Positions 27,060-38,719 of a stretch of DNA of 64,000 nucleotides are shown one piece after another. The notes under the pieces were generated by a model. It searched no databases and was not told where the DNA came from. It worked only from the letters and a program-made list of their open reading frames with translations. Numbering within the stretch: position 1 is the first letter of the stretch; each line of letters opens with the position of its first letter. Origin of the DNA: Bacteroides salyersiae WAL 10018 = DSM 18765 = JCM 12988 (GTDB lineage Bacteria > Bacteroidota > Bacteroidia > Bacteroidales > Bacteroidaceae); NCBI RefSeq assembly GCF_000381365.1, contig NZ_KB905466.1, forward strand, positions 1,114,693-1,178,692, written 5' to 3'. Both the position numbers and the translations under genes were made by a program.

Positions 27060-28565
27060 TTATTTCCCCGTCACCCTGAAGAAATCTTTCACCGATTGTA
27101 TCTGAAAACAATTATTTATCTGAACATTCTCCGCTTTATCCACTTCAATCACAGCCTGTCCGGGAATAGGTTTCTTCGAACGGACTCCCTCCAATGTAAT
27201 TCCGCTACTTTCTCTGAAAGTGAGCGACGGCCCTTCGGATACGGCAAAGTCCACATTGAAGAAACGGATATTCGTTGCTGTTTCAACATTAAACCCTTTT
27301 TCCGCCTCCATATTTATATTTGAGAATGAAAGCTCGTTTATCGGCATCTCCTCAATACCTTTTATATAACCGATCTGCTTCACATCCGAACCTGTAATAT
27401 TACTCAAATGAATATTACGGAATACGGGAGTGCGTTCGCTCACCGGTTCCGGTTTGGAAAGCTTATCATAAAACAAATCAAAGATAAATGCATTCCGGCC
27501 GATATTTTTCATCACGATATTATCCACCCGGATATCTTCTACTACTCCACCACGACCACGGGAGGCTTTCAAACGAATACCAGCATCTGTCCCATCAAAA
27601 ACGCAATTGGATATAGCCACTCTCTTCACCCCGCCGGACATCTCACTACCAATCACAACTCCACCGTGCCCGGAAAGCATGATACAATTAGTGATTGTCA
27701 GATTCTGACAAGGTTTCCCATATTTACGTCCATCAGCATCACGTCCCGATTTTATGGTAATACAATCATCTCCTACGCTGATAAAGCAATCAGAGATACG
27801 CACATTGCTACAAGAAGTCGGGTTAATACCATCTGTGTTAGGACCTTTGGGGTTCTTTGAAGGGTTATTGATCGTTACGCCATGAACCGTTATGTTGTCA
27901 CAGAATGCAGGATTAATGGTCCAAAAAGGAGAATTGATAATCTTCACATTTTCTATTACGATGTTACTGCATTCAAAGAACTGAATGAAAGGCGGACGGA
28001 ACATACGGCGCTCCAAAGAAGGTTTGTAGTAATCAGAGATTTCCAAATCCTTATTAGCGTCCACCCACATTTGCTGAAGCTTGTTCAGAGAAGGCAGTTT
28101 TCCTCCGTTCTCCTTTATCAACCGACGGGTATCGACTTCCCAAGCCCACCATTTGAACCCGTTTCCATCCAGAGTACCTCTTCCGGTTATCGTCAGGTTA
28201 TCGGCATTGTCGGCATAAATTAATGGCGACAATGTATTCATTACCGTTCCCTCCCAGCGAATCTTCACAAAAGGAAGATAATCTTCAAAGCGATCCGAAA
28301 AACGAAGAGTGGCACCGGACTCTATATCCAAAGTAATATTACTTTTCATACGTATGGTAGCAGTCAGATAAGTACCCGCCGGAAAATAAATCGTCCCTCC
28401 CCCTTCGGCGAAAGCCTCATCAATCGCTCTGTTTATTAAATCGGTACAAGGTTTTATGCCTGTAAGATCGGCTCCCAACCGTTTCATATCAAAAGTACGG
28501 GCATGGGTCACGGCAGTAGTTAAACACCACAATGCCATGCAAAGAAATAAATGTTTCATCGACAT
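27060..28565 (-). CDS. GH28 polygalacturonase-type glycoside hydrolase (second copy)
   Basis: This secreted 501-aa beta-helix enzyme has a signal peptide ending near residue 22 (TTAVTHA). The GH28 catalytic set is complete: N243-T-D245, D266-D267, H300 in SGHGG and R331-L-K333. The NTD form is the classical one, unlike the NGD of the first copy. Expected action is cutting of galacturonan or rhamnogalacturonan oligomers in the periplasm or at the surface. It can start at 28565 or two codons later at 28559 (MKHLFLC). It is divergent from the adjacent hybrid regulator gene. Confidence 0.92.
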   Translation of the reverse strand: MSMKHLFLCMALWCLTTAVTHARTFDMKRLGADLTGIKPCTDLINRAIDEAFAEGGGTIYFPAGTYLTATIRMKSNITLDIESGATLRFSDRFEDYLPFVKIRWEGTVMNTLSPLIYADNADNLTITGRGTLDGNGFKWWAWEVDTRRLIKENGGKLPSLNKLQQMWVDANKDLEISDYYKPSLERRMFRPPFIQFFECSNIVIENVKIINSPFWTINPAFCDNITVHGVTINNPSKNPKGPNTDGINPTSCSNVRISDCFISVGDDCITIKSGRDADGRKYGKPCQNLTITNCIMLSGHGGVVIGSEMSGGVKRVAISNCVFDGTDAGIRLKASRGRGGVVEDIRVDNIVMKNIGRNAFIFDLFYDKLSKPEPVSERTPVFRNIHLSNITGSDVKQIGYIKGIEEMPINELSFSNINMEAEKGFNVETATNIRFFNVDFAVSEGPSLTFRESSGITLEGVRSKKPIPGQAVIEVDKAENVQINNCFQIQSVKDFFRVTGK

Positions 28566-28589
28566 ACAAATATTTATTGATTACAAGGG

Positions 28590-28597
28590 CAAAAGTA
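28590..28597 (-). promoter_or_regulatory. -7 box for the second GH28
   Basis: CAAAAGTA reads TACTTTTG on the minus strand, an exact TAnnTTTG match, 24 bases upstream of the start at 28565. Confidence 0.5.
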
Positions 28598-28726
28598 CAT
28601 TCTTTTATTACTCCACATGAGGAATTTCCGTGCTTCATAGAGGAAGATTCAGTGGAAAAACTGGGCAAAAGAGGGTATTTTTAAGTTATTAAGAGGATAC
28701 TGTTATTTTATATAGGGTGTTTTCCT

Positions 28727-28734
28727 TATTTTTG
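28727..28734 (+). promoter_or_regulatory. -7 box for the hybrid regulator
   Basis: TATTTTTG fits TAnnTTTG, 27 bases before the regulator ATG. Confidence 0.5.
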
Positions 28735-28761
28735 TGATACGAAATCACAAAACAAGATACT

Positions 28762-31700
28762 ATGAAAAAAATCTTTCTCGTCATCGTTCTGCTTATAGCC
28801 GTTTTTACAACTATCGCGCAGCCGCTTTGCCAGATAGAACATTTTACGGTGAACAATGGGCTGGCTCAAGGAGTAGTCACTACTATATTACAAGATAAAA
28901 AAGGATTTATCTGGTTCAGCACCTGGAATGGTCTGGACAAATTTGACGGATATACATTCAAAAACTACAAGGCTTTTCCTGGAGACGGTTGCATGTTGAG
29001 CAACAATCGGATCACCTTCATTGCAGAAAGCCGATCCGGAGATATCTGGTGCCAGACCTACGATGGCCATATCTTCTTATTCGACACGAAAGAAGAAAAG
29101 TTTATCGATATTCTAAACCCCATTGAAGAAGAAACCCGGCATATCAATATTGTAGACCAAACTTATGTGCTACCCAAAGGAGTCGTGTGGGTGGCCTGCG
29201 ACAAAGGATACAATTTCAGGATAGACGAAAAACTTTGTAAAGAAAGAAAAGGAATCACTCTCTACAATTCTTTCAACCAGACTTTAAAAGGAGATCAGAT
29301 CTTCAGTGTTTATCAGGATTCTGAAGGAGATGAATGGATATTGACTGATAAGGGAGTAACGGTAATCGGCCAAAAGAAAGCTGACAGCGACTTTCCTTTC
29401 TATCATATTAAAGAGATGAAAGGGAAGATATTCCTTGCTTCGACTTCCGGCAAACTGGCGATTTATGACATGCAAACAGAAAAGATAAGATTTGCAGAAA
29501 TTCCTTACGATATACAGGTAATCAACGGAATACATAATATTGGAAATAACGATTTAGCTCTTGCCACAGACAAAGGAATTGTTATCTTCAATGTCGAACA
29601 AAAAAGTTTCAAACAGATCGATATACGAACAGTTACTCAGACCTCAAACACCGCATATTCTATCTATAAAGACAAGCAAGGTGAATTATGGATATTCTCC
29701 AACACCCCGGGAATCGTACGTCTCAACTTAAATACCGGTGAAAAGCAACATCTTGCAACTCCTTCAAAAGAAATTATAAACTATGGACGCCCCAACCGTA
29801 ATATTATCTTTGAGGATAAAGCAGGTGTACTCTGGATGATTCCTCATAAAGGAAATTTCTGTTATTATGATCGTGCTGAAAAACACTTAAAACCATTTTA
29901 TACAGATCCTACTAATCCTAACTCCATGTTTACCCCAAATGTTCGTTTCTACTATACGGACAGACAAAAAAATCTATGGTTTACTGGTATACGAGGAGTA
30001 GAAAAGGTGTCTTTCTTTCCTTACTCTTACAAGCATACTCCTATAGACTACGGTTTGGAAGTACGTGGATTATGGCGAGATAAGCAAAAACGCCTTTGGG
30101 TAGCCTCTAAAAAAGGAACAATCCGTATATATGCCCCCGATGGACAATTACAGGGATACTTGAACCAACAAGGAACCATAAGCAAAGATATGGTGATATT
30201 CCCGGATAACATTTACTGCTTCATGGAAGACAAAGATGGAATTATCTGGATGGGAGGTAAAGAGAAAGGTTTATTCCGACTGGAAAAAAAAGACGAAACT
30301 CATTTCTCCATACAGCAATTTACCAACCAACCGGAAAATAAATACAGTTTAAGCAATAACAGTGTCTATTCCATCTGCCAGGATAGCCATAACCGGATTT
30401 GGATCGGATGTTTTGGCGGAGGAATTAATCTGTTGACTAAATCTACAGATGGTAAAATCCGGTTCATACACAGCAACAATGAATTAAAAAACTTTCCGAC
30501 CAGCCATTTCATGAAAGTCAGATGCATTACCGAAGTATCCGGAGGAGTGATCATTGCAGGCACAACAGAAGGACTGTTGACATTCTCCAACAACTTTGAA
30601 CAACCGGAAGAAATCAAATTCCATCAAAATATACGCAACCCGGGTATAGCATCCAGTCTGGGCAGCAATGATGTCATCAACATCTATACAGACAGCCGAA
30701 AAACGATATATATATCGACATTCACCGGAGGAGTCAGCAAGGTACTCTCCCGGAATCTTCTCAATAGCGACATAGAATTCAAGACTTATACCATCAGAGA
30801 CGGATTAGCCTCGGATCTTGTACTGTCCACTATCGAAGACACGGAAAAGAACCTATGGATCGTGTCGGAAAACACGTTATCCCGCTTCAACCCGCAACTG
30901 GAAACGTTTGAGAATTATGGAAGTAATTTCCTACAACAAGAATTCAACTTCTCCGAAGCAGCTCCCTCCTTAAATGCAAAACAGCAATTAGTATTCGGGA
31001 CAGACAAAGGATTCATTGAAATCAGTCCCTCCGATATGAAAAAAAGCGACTATGTCCCCCCTATCGTCTTCACCGGTTTAAAGATACAGGGTAGCCCGTC
31101 TCCTACGGGGATTGACGATCTGCAAGAACTGGTGTTAAATCCTTCCCAAAGAAATATCACCTTCCAATTTGCAGCCCTCGACTATGTAGCACCGGAAGAA
31201 ATACAATACGCTTATCGTTTGGAGGGCTTGGAACATGAATGGAACGATGCAGACAATAACCGTTCTGCCAGCTACATTAACCTACCGGCCGGAGAATACC
31301 GGCTTCAAGTTCGCTCAACCAACAGTGACGGAGTATGGGTAGACAACACACGTACTTTAATAGTAAAAGTATCGCCTACTTTCTGGGAAACGGCTTGGGC
31401 ATGGGGACTTTATGTCGTCCTATTTATCCTGTTTACCTGTACCATCGTATATATCCTATTCTATATCTACCGCTTAAGACATCAGGTAGACCTTGAGCAA
31501 CAATTATCAAATATCAAGCTTCGTTTCTTTACCGATATTTCTCATGAACTGCGAACACCACTTACACTGATAGCCAGTCCGGTAACAGAAATACTGGAAA
31601 ATGAACCTCTTTCGTCCAAAGCGCGCGAACATCTGACTTTAGTGCATAAAAACACAGAACGCATGCTACGGTTGGTAAACCAGATATTGGACTTCCGGAA

Positions 31701-33117
31701 GATACAGAATAAAAAAATGAAATTACTGGTAGAAGAGAGCGATATTATCGCCCTGCTGCGTAAAATAACAGACAGCTTCCAATTGGTTGCCGAAGAAAAA
31801 CAGATTGACTTCAAAGTAGATACCGATTGCAAAGAGCTATATATATGGATAGATCGTGATAAATTTGAGAAAATATTTTTCAATCTGCTCTCCAATGCAT
31901 TCAAGTACACCCCTTCGGGGAAAGCAGTTACCGTACGCATCACTACCGATACGGAAAACGTAACCATATCCGTGATAGACGAAGGTATAGGAATCGAGCC
32001 CGGTAAGCAGAAATCTCTTTTCCAAAGATTCGAGACACTGGCCAGGTATAACATATTACAACCATCGTCAGGAATCGGTTTATCATTAGTCAGGGAGTTG
32101 GTAGAACTACACCACGGAATAATAGAAGTATCCAGCCAGCCCGGTAATGGCAGCTGTTTCAGCGTACAATTTCCCACCAGACGTGATATTTTAGAACAAG
32201 ACCCGCAAGTGGAATTTATCCTGGCCGACAGTTATCAGGCTGCAATTGCAACAGATCAGAATACATTCGACATGAAACCGGTAGCAAGCTCCCCAACCAG
32301 CAACCAACAATCGGACAATAAGGACGCCCTCACCATCCTTATTGTGGAAGATAATCCTGAATTACGTACATTCCTACATAATATACTGACTGATAAATAC
32401 ATCGTAATCGAAGCCGGCAACGGACAGGACGGATTGGAACAAGCCTTGCAGGAAGTACCCGATTTAATAATCAGTGACGTTATGATGCCTGTCATGGATG
32501 GGCTCGACATGGTGAAAAACATTAAAGAGAACCGTAATATCTGTCATATACCCATTATTCTGTTATCGGCAAAGTCATCGTTGGACGATCGCATTGCCGG
32601 ACTGGAACAAGGTATCGACGACTACATTACCAAACCATTCAGTGCCACTTACCTGAAAACCCGGATCACCTCACTACTTCAACAACGCCAAATGTTGCAG
32701 GAGATTTATCTGGCCAATCTGGCAAAAGGAAAGCAACTCCCCGACCGGCAACAGGAGCTGACACCGTCACAACCGCAAATCACACCCTTTGACGAAGAGT
32801 TTATGCAACAAGTCATGGAATATATGGAGGAACAAATGGACAATTCGGAACTTACCATAGACGACTTTGCCAATAAACTGCTACTGAGCCGTACGGTATT
32901 CTATCGGAAACTAAAATCAATAGTAGGCCTGACCCCTGTAGATTTCATACGCGATATCCGTATCAAACGCGCAGTGCAATTGATCGACAGTGGCAGGTTC
33001 AACATATCCCAAGTAGCCTATATGACCGGCTTCAATGACCCGAAGTATTTCAGCAAATGCTTCAAGAAACAAATGGGAGTGACACCAACAGAATATAAAG
33101 ACAAACAGAAGCAATAG
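28762..33117 (+). CDS. hybrid two-component system sensor/regulator (HTCS)
   Basis: This 1451-aa one-protein phosphorelay spans the inner membrane. A signal peptide is followed by a periplasmic two-propeller sensor of repeated short blades (about residues 25-770), a Y_Y_Y domain (about 775-865) and a transmembrane helix at about 877-905. The HisKA has phosphoacceptor H928 (DISHELRTP). The HATPase follows (NLLSNAFKYTP, DEGIGIEP, SGIGLSLV). The receiver has phosphoacceptor D1239 (IISDVMMPVMDG), and an AraC-type DNA-binding domain occupies about 1345-1451. HTCS proteins bind an oligosaccharide and switch on their locus, so this is the likely activator of the pectin genes around it. Confidence 0.96.
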   Translation: MKKIFLVIVLLIAVFTTIAQPLCQIEHFTVNNGLAQGVVTTILQDKKGFIWFSTWNGLDKFDGYTFKNYKAFPGDGCMLSNNRITFIAESRSGDIWCQTYDGHIFLFDTKEEKFIDILNPIEEETRHINIVDQTYVLPKGVVWVACDKGYNFRIDEKLCKERKGITLYNSFNQTLKGDQIFSVYQDSEGDEWILTDKGVTVIGQKKADSDFPFYHIKEMKGKIFLASTSGKLAIYDMQTEKIRFAEIPYDIQVINGIHNIGNNDLALATDKGIVIFNVEQKSFKQIDIRTVTQTSNTAYSIYKDKQGELWIFSNTPGIVRLNLNTGEKQHLATPSKEIINYGRPNRNIIFEDKAGVLWMIPHKGNFCYYDRAEKHLKPFYTDPTNPNSMFTPNVRFYYTDRQKNLWFTGIRGVEKVSFFPYSYKHTPIDYGLEVRGLWRDKQKRLWVASKKGTIRIYAPDGQLQGYLNQQGTISKDMVIFPDNIYCFMEDKDGIIWMGGKEKGLFRLEKKDETHFSIQQFTNQPENKYSLSNNSVYSICQDSHNRIWIGCFGGGINLLTKSTDGKIRFIHSNNELKNFPTSHFMKVRCITEVSGGVIIAGTTEGLLTFSNNFEQPEEIKFHQNIRNPGIASSLGSNDVINIYTDSRKTIYISTFTGGVSKVLSRNLLNSDIEFKTYTIRDGLASDLVLSTIEDTEKNLWIVSENTLSRFNPQLETFENYGSNFLQQEFNFSEAAPSLNAKQQLVFGTDKGFIEISPSDMKKSDYVPPIVFTGLKIQGSPSPTGIDDLQELVLNPSQRNITFQFAALDYVAPEEIQYAYRLEGLEHEWNDADNNRSASYINLPAGEYRLQVRSTNSDGVWVDNTRTLIVKVSPTFWETAWAWGLYVVLFILFTCTIVYILFYIYRLRHQVDLEQQLSNIKLRFFTDISHELRTPLTLIASPVTEILENEPLSSKAREHLTLVHKNTERMLRLVNQILDFRKIQNKKMKLLVEESDIIALLRKITDSFQLVAEEKQIDFKVDTDCKELYIWIDRDKFEKIFFNLLSNAFKYTPSGKAVTVRITTDTENVTISVIDEGIGIEPGKQKSLFQRFETLARYNILQPSSGIGLSLVRELVELHHGIIEVSSQPGNGSCFSVQFPTRRDILEQDPQVEFILADSYQAAIATDQNTFDMKPVASSPTSNQQSDNKDALTILIVEDNPELRTFLHNILTDKYIVIEAGNGQDGLEQALQEVPDLIISDVMMPVMDGLDMVKNIKENRNICHIPIILLSAKSSLDDRIAGLEQGIDDYITKPFSATYLKTRITSLLQQRQMLQEIYLANLAKGKQLPDRQQELTPSQPQITPFDEEFMQQVMEYMEEQMDNSELTIDDFANKLLLSRTVFYRKLKSIVGLTPVDFIRDIRIKRAVQLIDSGRFNISQVAYMTGFNDPKYFSKCFKKQMGVTPTEYKDKQKQ

Positions 33118-33139
33118 TAACGCATTTCCCCTTTTTCTA

Positions 33140-33162
33140 CCGGATATTCCCCCGATATCCGG
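33140..33162. repeat. short palindrome between HTCS and GH3
   Basis: CCGGATAT (33140-33147) and ATATCCGG (33155-33162) are perfect inverted arms with a 7-base centre. It lies just after the HTCS stop codon and ahead of the GH3 start. It could be an operator or a weak terminator; no T run follows. Confidence 0.45.
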
Positions 33163-33220
33163 CAAAAAGTACGTACTATTGCAAACTGAATTCATAACGT
33201 ACATAATTAAAGAATCAATC

Positions 33221-35821
33221 ATGAAACACACGTTTGTGCATATTTTATGTAAAAAGGTAACCGTATTAATGTTAGGTGTCGGACTGGGAACTACCCTTTC
33301 GGCCCAATTACCCTATCAAAATCCGGATCTGACCCCGGAACAAAGAGCAACTGATCTTCTGCAACGTCTGACTGTGGAAGAAAAGATATCGCTCATGCAA
33401 AACAATTCACCGGGTATCCCCCGATTGGGTATCCGGCCTTATGAATGGTGGAACGAGGCTCTGCACGGAGTAGCACGTGCCGGACTGGCCACGGTCTTCC
33501 CTCAAACGATCGGTATGGCCGCCTCCTTCAACGATTCTCTTGTTCAGAAAGTATTTACCGCCGTATCTGACGAAGCCAGAGCAAAAAACCGTGCATTCAA
33601 TGATCAAGGACAATACAAGCGTTATCAGGGACTGACCATGTGGACCCCCAATGTCAACATTTTCCGTGATCCACGATGGGGACGCGGACAGGAGACATAT
33701 GGTGAAGATCCTTATCTGACCAGCCGCATGGGAGTGGCAGTAGTCAAAGGATTGCAAGGACCGGACAGCGCACGTTACGATAAATTACATGCTTGCGCCA
33801 AACATTTTGCCGTCCATTCCGGTCCGGAATGGAACCGTCACAGCTTCAATGCCGAGAACATTGCTCCGAGAGATTTATGGGAAACCTATCTACCGGCATT
33901 CAAAACCTTAGTACAAGAAGCGGATGTGAAGGAGGTGATGTGTGCCTATAATCGTTTTGAAGGTGATCCCTGCTGTGGAAGTAACCGCCTGTTGACACAA
34001 ATTCTACGGGACGAATGGGGATTCAACGGAATTGTGGTTTCTGATTGTGGCGCTATCTCCGACTTTTGGGGAGCCAAAAAACACAATACCCATCCGGATG
34101 CCGCCCACGCATCGGCTGATGCCGTCTTAAGTGGAACAGACTTGGAATGCGGCAGCAATTACCGGAAATTGACAGATGCCGTCAAAGCCGGAATCATCAG
34201 TGAAGAACAGATAGACATTTCCGTAAAACGATTGCTAAAAGCACGTTTTGAACTGGGAGAAATGGAAGAATCCCATCCATGGGCTCTTCCATACAGTATT
34301 GTAGACTGCCCGGAACACCGCCGCTTGGCTCTGCAAATAGCACACGAAACCATGACGCTCCTGCAAAACAAAGAAAATATACTGCCGCTTGACAAACATG
34401 CCAAAGTAGCCGTAATAGGCCCCAATGCAAACGATTCTGTAATGCAATGGGGAAATTACAATGGAACTCCGTCACATACAAGTACACTTCTATCTGCCCT
34501 CCGATCCAAACTACCGGCTGCGCAGCTCATCTACGAACCTGTGTGTGGACTGACTGATGATATTACTTTCAATAGCCTGTTCAACCAGTGCAGTTACCAT
34601 GCAAAACCAGGTTTTACCGCTACTTATTGGAACAATCCGGACTTTAAAGGAGAAGCGGATGCAACCGTTCAGCTTTCTACTCCTTTTCGTTTCACGACCT
34701 TAGGTGCTACTGCATTTGCCCCGGGGATAGAATTAACCGGATTTACCGGCCGTTATCAGACTGTATTTCGTCCGAAAAAGTCGGGCAATGCCATCTTCCG
34801 TTTCCAGACAAACGGTGATATCCGGGTAAATATCAATGGAGAAGAAGTAATCAAGACCGGTAATATCAAAAACCCGGAAAATTTATATACTTTACAGGCC
34901 CAAGCCGGAAAAAGCTATGAAATCGTCATTGAGTTCAAACAAATAAAGGACGGTGCTTATTTCAATTTCGACTTGGTGGAAGATATTCCTCTGAATATGA
35001 ATGCAACACTTGAAAAGTTGAAAGATACGGAAATCGTAATTTTTGCAGGAGGAATCTCTCCATTGCTCGAAGGAGAAGAGATGAAAGTTTCCGCCGCCGG
35101 ATTCAAAGGAGGCGACCGGACCGATATCGAACTTTCCGCCGTTCAGCGCAATGTATTGGCAGCACTGAAAAAAGCAGGAAAGAAAGTCATATTCGTCAAC
35201 TTCTCCGGTTCGGCCATGGCACTGACTCCCGAAACGGAAAACTGTGATGCCATTCTGCAAGCTTGGTATCCCGGACAGGAAGGAGGAACGGCCGTTGCCG
35301 ACGTACTTTTCGGAGATTATAACCCTGCGGGACGGCTTCCCGTCACTTTCTATAAGAATATGGAGCAACTCCCGGATTTTGAAGATTACTCCATGCAGGG
35401 CCGCACCTATCGCTATATGAAAGAAGCACCTCTTTTCCCATTCGGTTACGGACTCAGTTACACCACCTTTACTTATGGTAAAGCCCGTGCGGATAAAAAA
35501 CGTATTTCAACAGGAGAAAAAATGACGCTTACCATTCCTGTCAGCAACACCGGCAGCAGAGACGGTGAAGAAGTAGTACAGGTATATCTCCGCCGGGAAG
35601 ATGACCCAGAAGGACCGACAAAAACGTTGCGTGCTTTTAAAAGAGTGGAAATTACCAAAGGAAAGAGCCTGAATGTAAAGATAGAACTACCCTATACAGC
35701 TTTTGAATGGTTTGATAACAGCACCCATACCATGCATTCCATGAAGGGAGAATACGAAGTACTATATGGTGGCAGTTCCAGAACCGAGGATTTACAATCG
35801 ATAAAAATACAAATACAATAA
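33221..35821 (+). CDS. GH3 beta-glycosidase with inserted PA14 domain
   Basis: This secreted 866-aa enzyme starts at ATG 33221, after a signal peptide reaching TTLSAQ. The N-terminal TIM-barrel holds nucleophile D275 ([14 protein letters not shown]). The alpha/beta-sandwich is interrupted by a PA14 domain (about residues 463-590, starting [15 protein letters not shown]), and a fibronectin-III-like domain closes the protein. This arrangement is common in xylosidase/glucosidase-type GH3 enzymes. Sugar specificity is not decidable; xylose or glucose is most likely. It is 4 bases upstream of the GH95 gene, so the two are cotranscribed. Confidence 0.92.
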   Translation: MKHTFVHILCKKVTVLMLGVGLGTTLSAQLPYQNPDLTPEQRATDLLQRLTVEEKISLMQNNSPGIPRLGIRPYEWWNEALHGVARAGLATVFPQTIGMAASFNDSLVQKVFTAVSDEARAKNRAFNDQGQYKRYQGLTMWTPNVNIFRDPRWGRGQETYGEDPYLTSRMGVAVVKGLQGPDSARYDKLHACAKHFAVHSGPEWNRHSFNAENIAPRDLWETYLPAFKTLVQEADVKEVMCAYNRFEGDPCCGSNRLLTQILRDEWGFNGIVVSDCGAISDFWGAKKHNTHPDAAHASADAVLSGTDLECGSNYRKLTDAVKAGIISEEQIDISVKRLLKARFELGEMEESHPWALPYSIVDCPEHRRLALQIAHETMTLLQNKENILPLDKHAKVAVIGPNANDSVMQWGNYNGTPSHTSTLLSALRSKLPAAQLIYEPVCGLTDDITFNSLFNQCSYHAKPGFTATYWNNPDFKGEADATVQLSTPFRFTTLGATAFAPGIELTGFTGRYQTVFRPKKSGNAIFRFQTNGDIRVNINGEEVIKTGNIKNPENLYTLQAQAGKSYEIVIEFKQIKDGAYFNFDLVEDIPLNMNATLEKLKDTEIVIFAGGISPLLEGEEMKVSAAGFKGGDRTDIELSAVQRNVLAALKKAGKKVIFVNFSGSAMALTPETENCDAILQAWYPGQEGGTAVADVLFGDYNPAGRLPVTFYKNMEQLPDFEDYSMQGRTYRYMKEAPLFPFGYGLSYTTFTYGKARADKKRISTGEKMTLTIPVSNTGSRDGEEVVQVYLRREDDPEGPTKTLRAFKRVEITKGKSLNVKIELPYTAFEWFDNSTHTMHSMKGEYEVLYGGSSRTEDLQSIKIQIQ

Positions 35822-35825
35822 AAAC

Positions 35826-38291
35826 ATGAAAAAACTGATTATTGCCTGTTTCACTGTCTTATCAGCTAACAGTGCACAAGCCCAGGAAACTGGAATGAAA
35901 CTATGGTATGACCGGCCTGCAACCCAATGGGTGGAATCCCTTCCATTAGGAAACGGACGTTTAGGAGCTATGGTTTACGGTGATCCGATACATGAAGAAT
36001 TTCAATTAAACGAAGAAACCATATGGGGAGGTTCGCCATACAACAATACCAACCCGAAAGCCAAAGAAGCCTTACCACAAATCCGGCAATTGATCTTCGA
36101 AAGCCGAAACAAAGAGGCACAAGCACTTTGCGGTCCCAATATCTGCTCACAGACAGCCAACGGTATGCCGTATCAAACGGTAGGTTCCCTCCATCTCGAC
36201 TTCGAAGGAATCAGCAGTTATTCCAATTATTATCGTGAGTTAGATATTGAAAAAGCTGTCACCACCACCCGGTTCACCGCCGGAGGAGTGACCTATACCC
36301 GGGAAGCATTTACCTCTTTCCCCGATCAGTTACTGATCATCCGGCTGACGGCCTCGGAAAAAGGGAAGCTCTCTTTCACAGCCCGTTACAGTACGCCTTA
36401 CCAAGAGAATATCACTAAAAGCATCTCCTCCCGGAAAGAGCTTCAAATGGATGGAAAAGCCAATGACCACGAAGGCATCGAAGGTAAAGTGCAGTTCACC
36501 GCACTGACACGTATCGAACGGAACGGCGGACACATGGAATCCGTTTCAGACACGTTACTCCGGGTCCGTAATGCCAATAGTGTAACCATCTATGTATCGA
36601 TAGGTACCAACTTCATAAACTACAAAGATATATCAGGCAATGCCCGGAAAACCGCTCAAACTTATCTGAAAAATGCCGGAAAGAATTATCTGAAAGCCAA
36701 AGAAGCCCATTGCGCTACTTACGGAAAGTGGTTCAATCGTGTCTCTCTCGATCTGGGCAGCAATGCACAAGCTGCCAAACCGACCGATGTACGGGTGCAT
36801 GAATTCGCTTCGGCTTTTGATCCGCAACTGGCCGCTCTGTATTTCCAATTCGGACGGTATCTGCTAATATGCAGTTCCCAACCCGGTGGACAAGCCGCCA
36901 ATCTTCAAGGTATTTGGAACTATCAGCTACGTGCTCCTTGGGATGGAAAATACACCACCGATATCAACGTGGAAATGAACTATTGGCCTGCCGAACCGAC
37001 CAACCTGACAGAAATGCACGAACCTTTTCTGCAACTGATAAAGGAGGTAGCCGAACAAGGCCGGCAAAGTGCCGCTATGTATGGCTGCCGGGGATGGACG
37101 CTTCATCACAATACGGACATCTGGCGTTCCACCGGTTCTGTAGACGGTCCGGGATATGGTATTTGGCCTACTTGTAATGCCTGGTTCTGCCAGCATTTAT
37201 GGGATCGTTACCTGTTCTCCGGCAATCGCGATTACCTTGCCGAAGTATATCCACTGATGCGTAGTGCCTGCGAATTCTATCTGGACTTCCTGATACGTGA
37301 GCCACAAAACAACTGGTTGGTAGTATCGCCCTCCTACTCTCCCGAAAACCGTCCGTCGGTAAACGGGAAACGCGATTTTGTCGTCGTGGCAGGTGCTACT
37401 ATGGATAACCAAATGGTAAGCGACCTTTTTCATAACACATTGGAAGCCGCATCCTTGATGGGCGAATCATCCACTTTCATGGATAGTCTGCAAACAGTCG
37501 TTCAAAACTTAGCTCCTATGCAAGTGGGACGCTGGGGACAGCTACAAGAGTGGATGGAAGACTGGGATAATCCGAAAGACCGTCATCGCCACACATCTCA
37601 TTTATGGGGATTGTATCCGGGACGCCAGATCACCCAAAACACCCCCATCCTTTTTGAAGCAGCCAAACGCACACTCGAAGGTCGCGGAGACCATTCCACC
37701 GGTTGGTCTATGGGATGGAAAGTCTGTTTTTGGGCACGGCTTCTCGATGGAAACCATGCTTATAAGCTAATTACCGAACAACTCCACCCTACTACCGACG
37801 AAAAAGGACAGAACGGAGGAACTTATCCCAACTTGTTCGATGCCCATCCTCCTTTCCAGATAGACGGTAACTTTGGCTGTACGGCAGGAATCTCCGAGAT
37901 GCTGGTACAGAGTCATGCCGGTAGTGTACATTTGCTACCCGCACTACCCGATGTGTGGAAGAAAGGAAGCGTAAAAGGGCTTCGCTGCCGTGGCGGATTT
38001 ACAGTAGAAGAACTGAATTGGGAAGACAACCAACTCCAAACAGCCCGTATCACCTCATCCATAGGAGGAACTCTACGTATTTGCACTGCCACCCCGTTAT
38101 CACTTAACGGAATTGCATTAAAACCGGTAAAGCGTTCCGAATGTGACAATTCACTATTGAAAAGTCAACCGATACGTCGTCCTCTGATTGCCGCCGATGC
38201 TCCAATCAATACGACCGTGCAGCCCAAAACTTATCTATATGATATAAAAACGGTAGCTGGAGAAAGTTATCTGATAACGAAAGAAAAATGA
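35826..38291 (+). CDS. GH95 alpha-L-fucosidase/alpha-L-galactosidase family enzyme
   Basis: This 821-aa enzyme has a signal peptide ending SANSAQAQ. The N-terminal beta-sandwich ([24 protein letters not shown]) is followed by an (alpha/alpha)6 barrel with typical GH95 blocks: [55 protein letters not shown] and [13 protein letters not shown]95 removes terminal alpha-1,2-linked L-fucose or L-galactose, such as occurs on xyloglucan and rhamnogalacturonan-II. Fucose versus galactose preference cannot be settled by reading. A very strong terminator follows. Confidence 0.93.
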   Translation: MKKLIIACFTVLSANSAQAQETGMKLWYDRPATQWVESLPLGNGRLGAMVYGDPIHEEFQLNEETIWGGSPYNNTNPKAKEALPQIRQLIFESRNKEAQALCGPNICSQTANGMPYQTVGSLHLDFEGISSYSNYYRELDIEKAVTTTRFTAGGVTYTREAFTSFPDQLLIIRLTASEKGKLSFTARYSTPYQENITKSISSRKELQMDGKANDHEGIEGKVQFTALTRIERNGGHMESVSDTLLRVRNANSVTIYVSIGTNFINYKDISGNARKTAQTYLKNAGKNYLKAKEAHCATYGKWFNRVSLDLGSNAQAAKPTDVRVHEFASAFDPQLAALYFQFGRYLLICSSQPGGQAANLQGIWNYQLRAPWDGKYTTDINVEMNYWPAEPTNLTEMHEPFLQLIKEVAEQGRQSAAMYGCRGWTLHHNTDIWRSTGSVDGPGYGIWPTCNAWFCQHLWDRYLFSGNRDYLAEVYPLMRSACEFYLDFLIREPQNNWLVVSPSYSPENRPSVNGKRDFVVVAGATMDNQMVSDLFHNTLEAASLMGESSTFMDSLQTVVQNLAPMQVGRWGQLQEWMEDWDNPKDRHRHTSHLWGLYPGRQITQNTPILFEAAKRTLEGRGDHSTGWSMGWKVCFWARLLDGNHAYKLITEQLHPTTDEKGQNGGTYPNLFDAHPPFQIDGNFGCTAGISEMLVQSHAGSVHLLPALPDVWKKGSVKGLRCRGGFTVEELNWEDNQLQTARITSSIGGTLRICTATPLSLNGIALKPVKRSECDNSLLKSQPIRRPLIAADAPINTTVQPKTYLYDIKTVAGESYLITKEK

Positions 38292-38320
38292 ATGAATAAA
38301 TAATTTAAAATCCCCAAAAG

Positions 38321-38377
38321 AAAGGAGTTAGAAAACCATTAGTCTGCCATCAAAGACTCGTTTTCTAACTCCTTTTA
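38321..38377 (+). terminator. strong terminator after GH3-GH95
   Basis: The 16-bp arms 38321-38336 (AAAGGAGTTAGAAAAC) and 38360-38375 are perfect reverse complements. An inner AGTCT/AGACT pair and a trailing T-rich stretch complete the structure. It marks the end of the left half of the glycan locus. Confidence 0.92.
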
Positions 38378-38719
38378 TTTTAAATCAGAGATACTTCCAA
38401 ACTACAAAACATCCATAAGATATAACTTTTTCAGTTCTTTATAATTCTCGATAAAATCAAACTCCAAGAATCCCTTATTATATATAGTATGTTATCCGGA
38501 TGAACTTCATTTATTATCCATAATCCAACATTTCCTGCAACTATACTATTTTTTCGATTATAATCGTATCAAATGACAGTTCTCAATTAAAACAATCTAT
38601 ATTTCTCTTTATTTCCCCCCTCATTTCCAATAAAAAGCACCAACTTTACAAGTAGCTAAGACAAAGATTCTTTTACCTTATAAAGCCTTGAAATATGAAC
38701 TATCGCCTATTTTTCTTTT
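38378..38719. other. AT-rich non-coding stretch at the island edge
   Basis: No convincing gene or promoter. It is visibly more AT-rich than the flanking glycan genes and begins the accessory island. Confidence 0.5.
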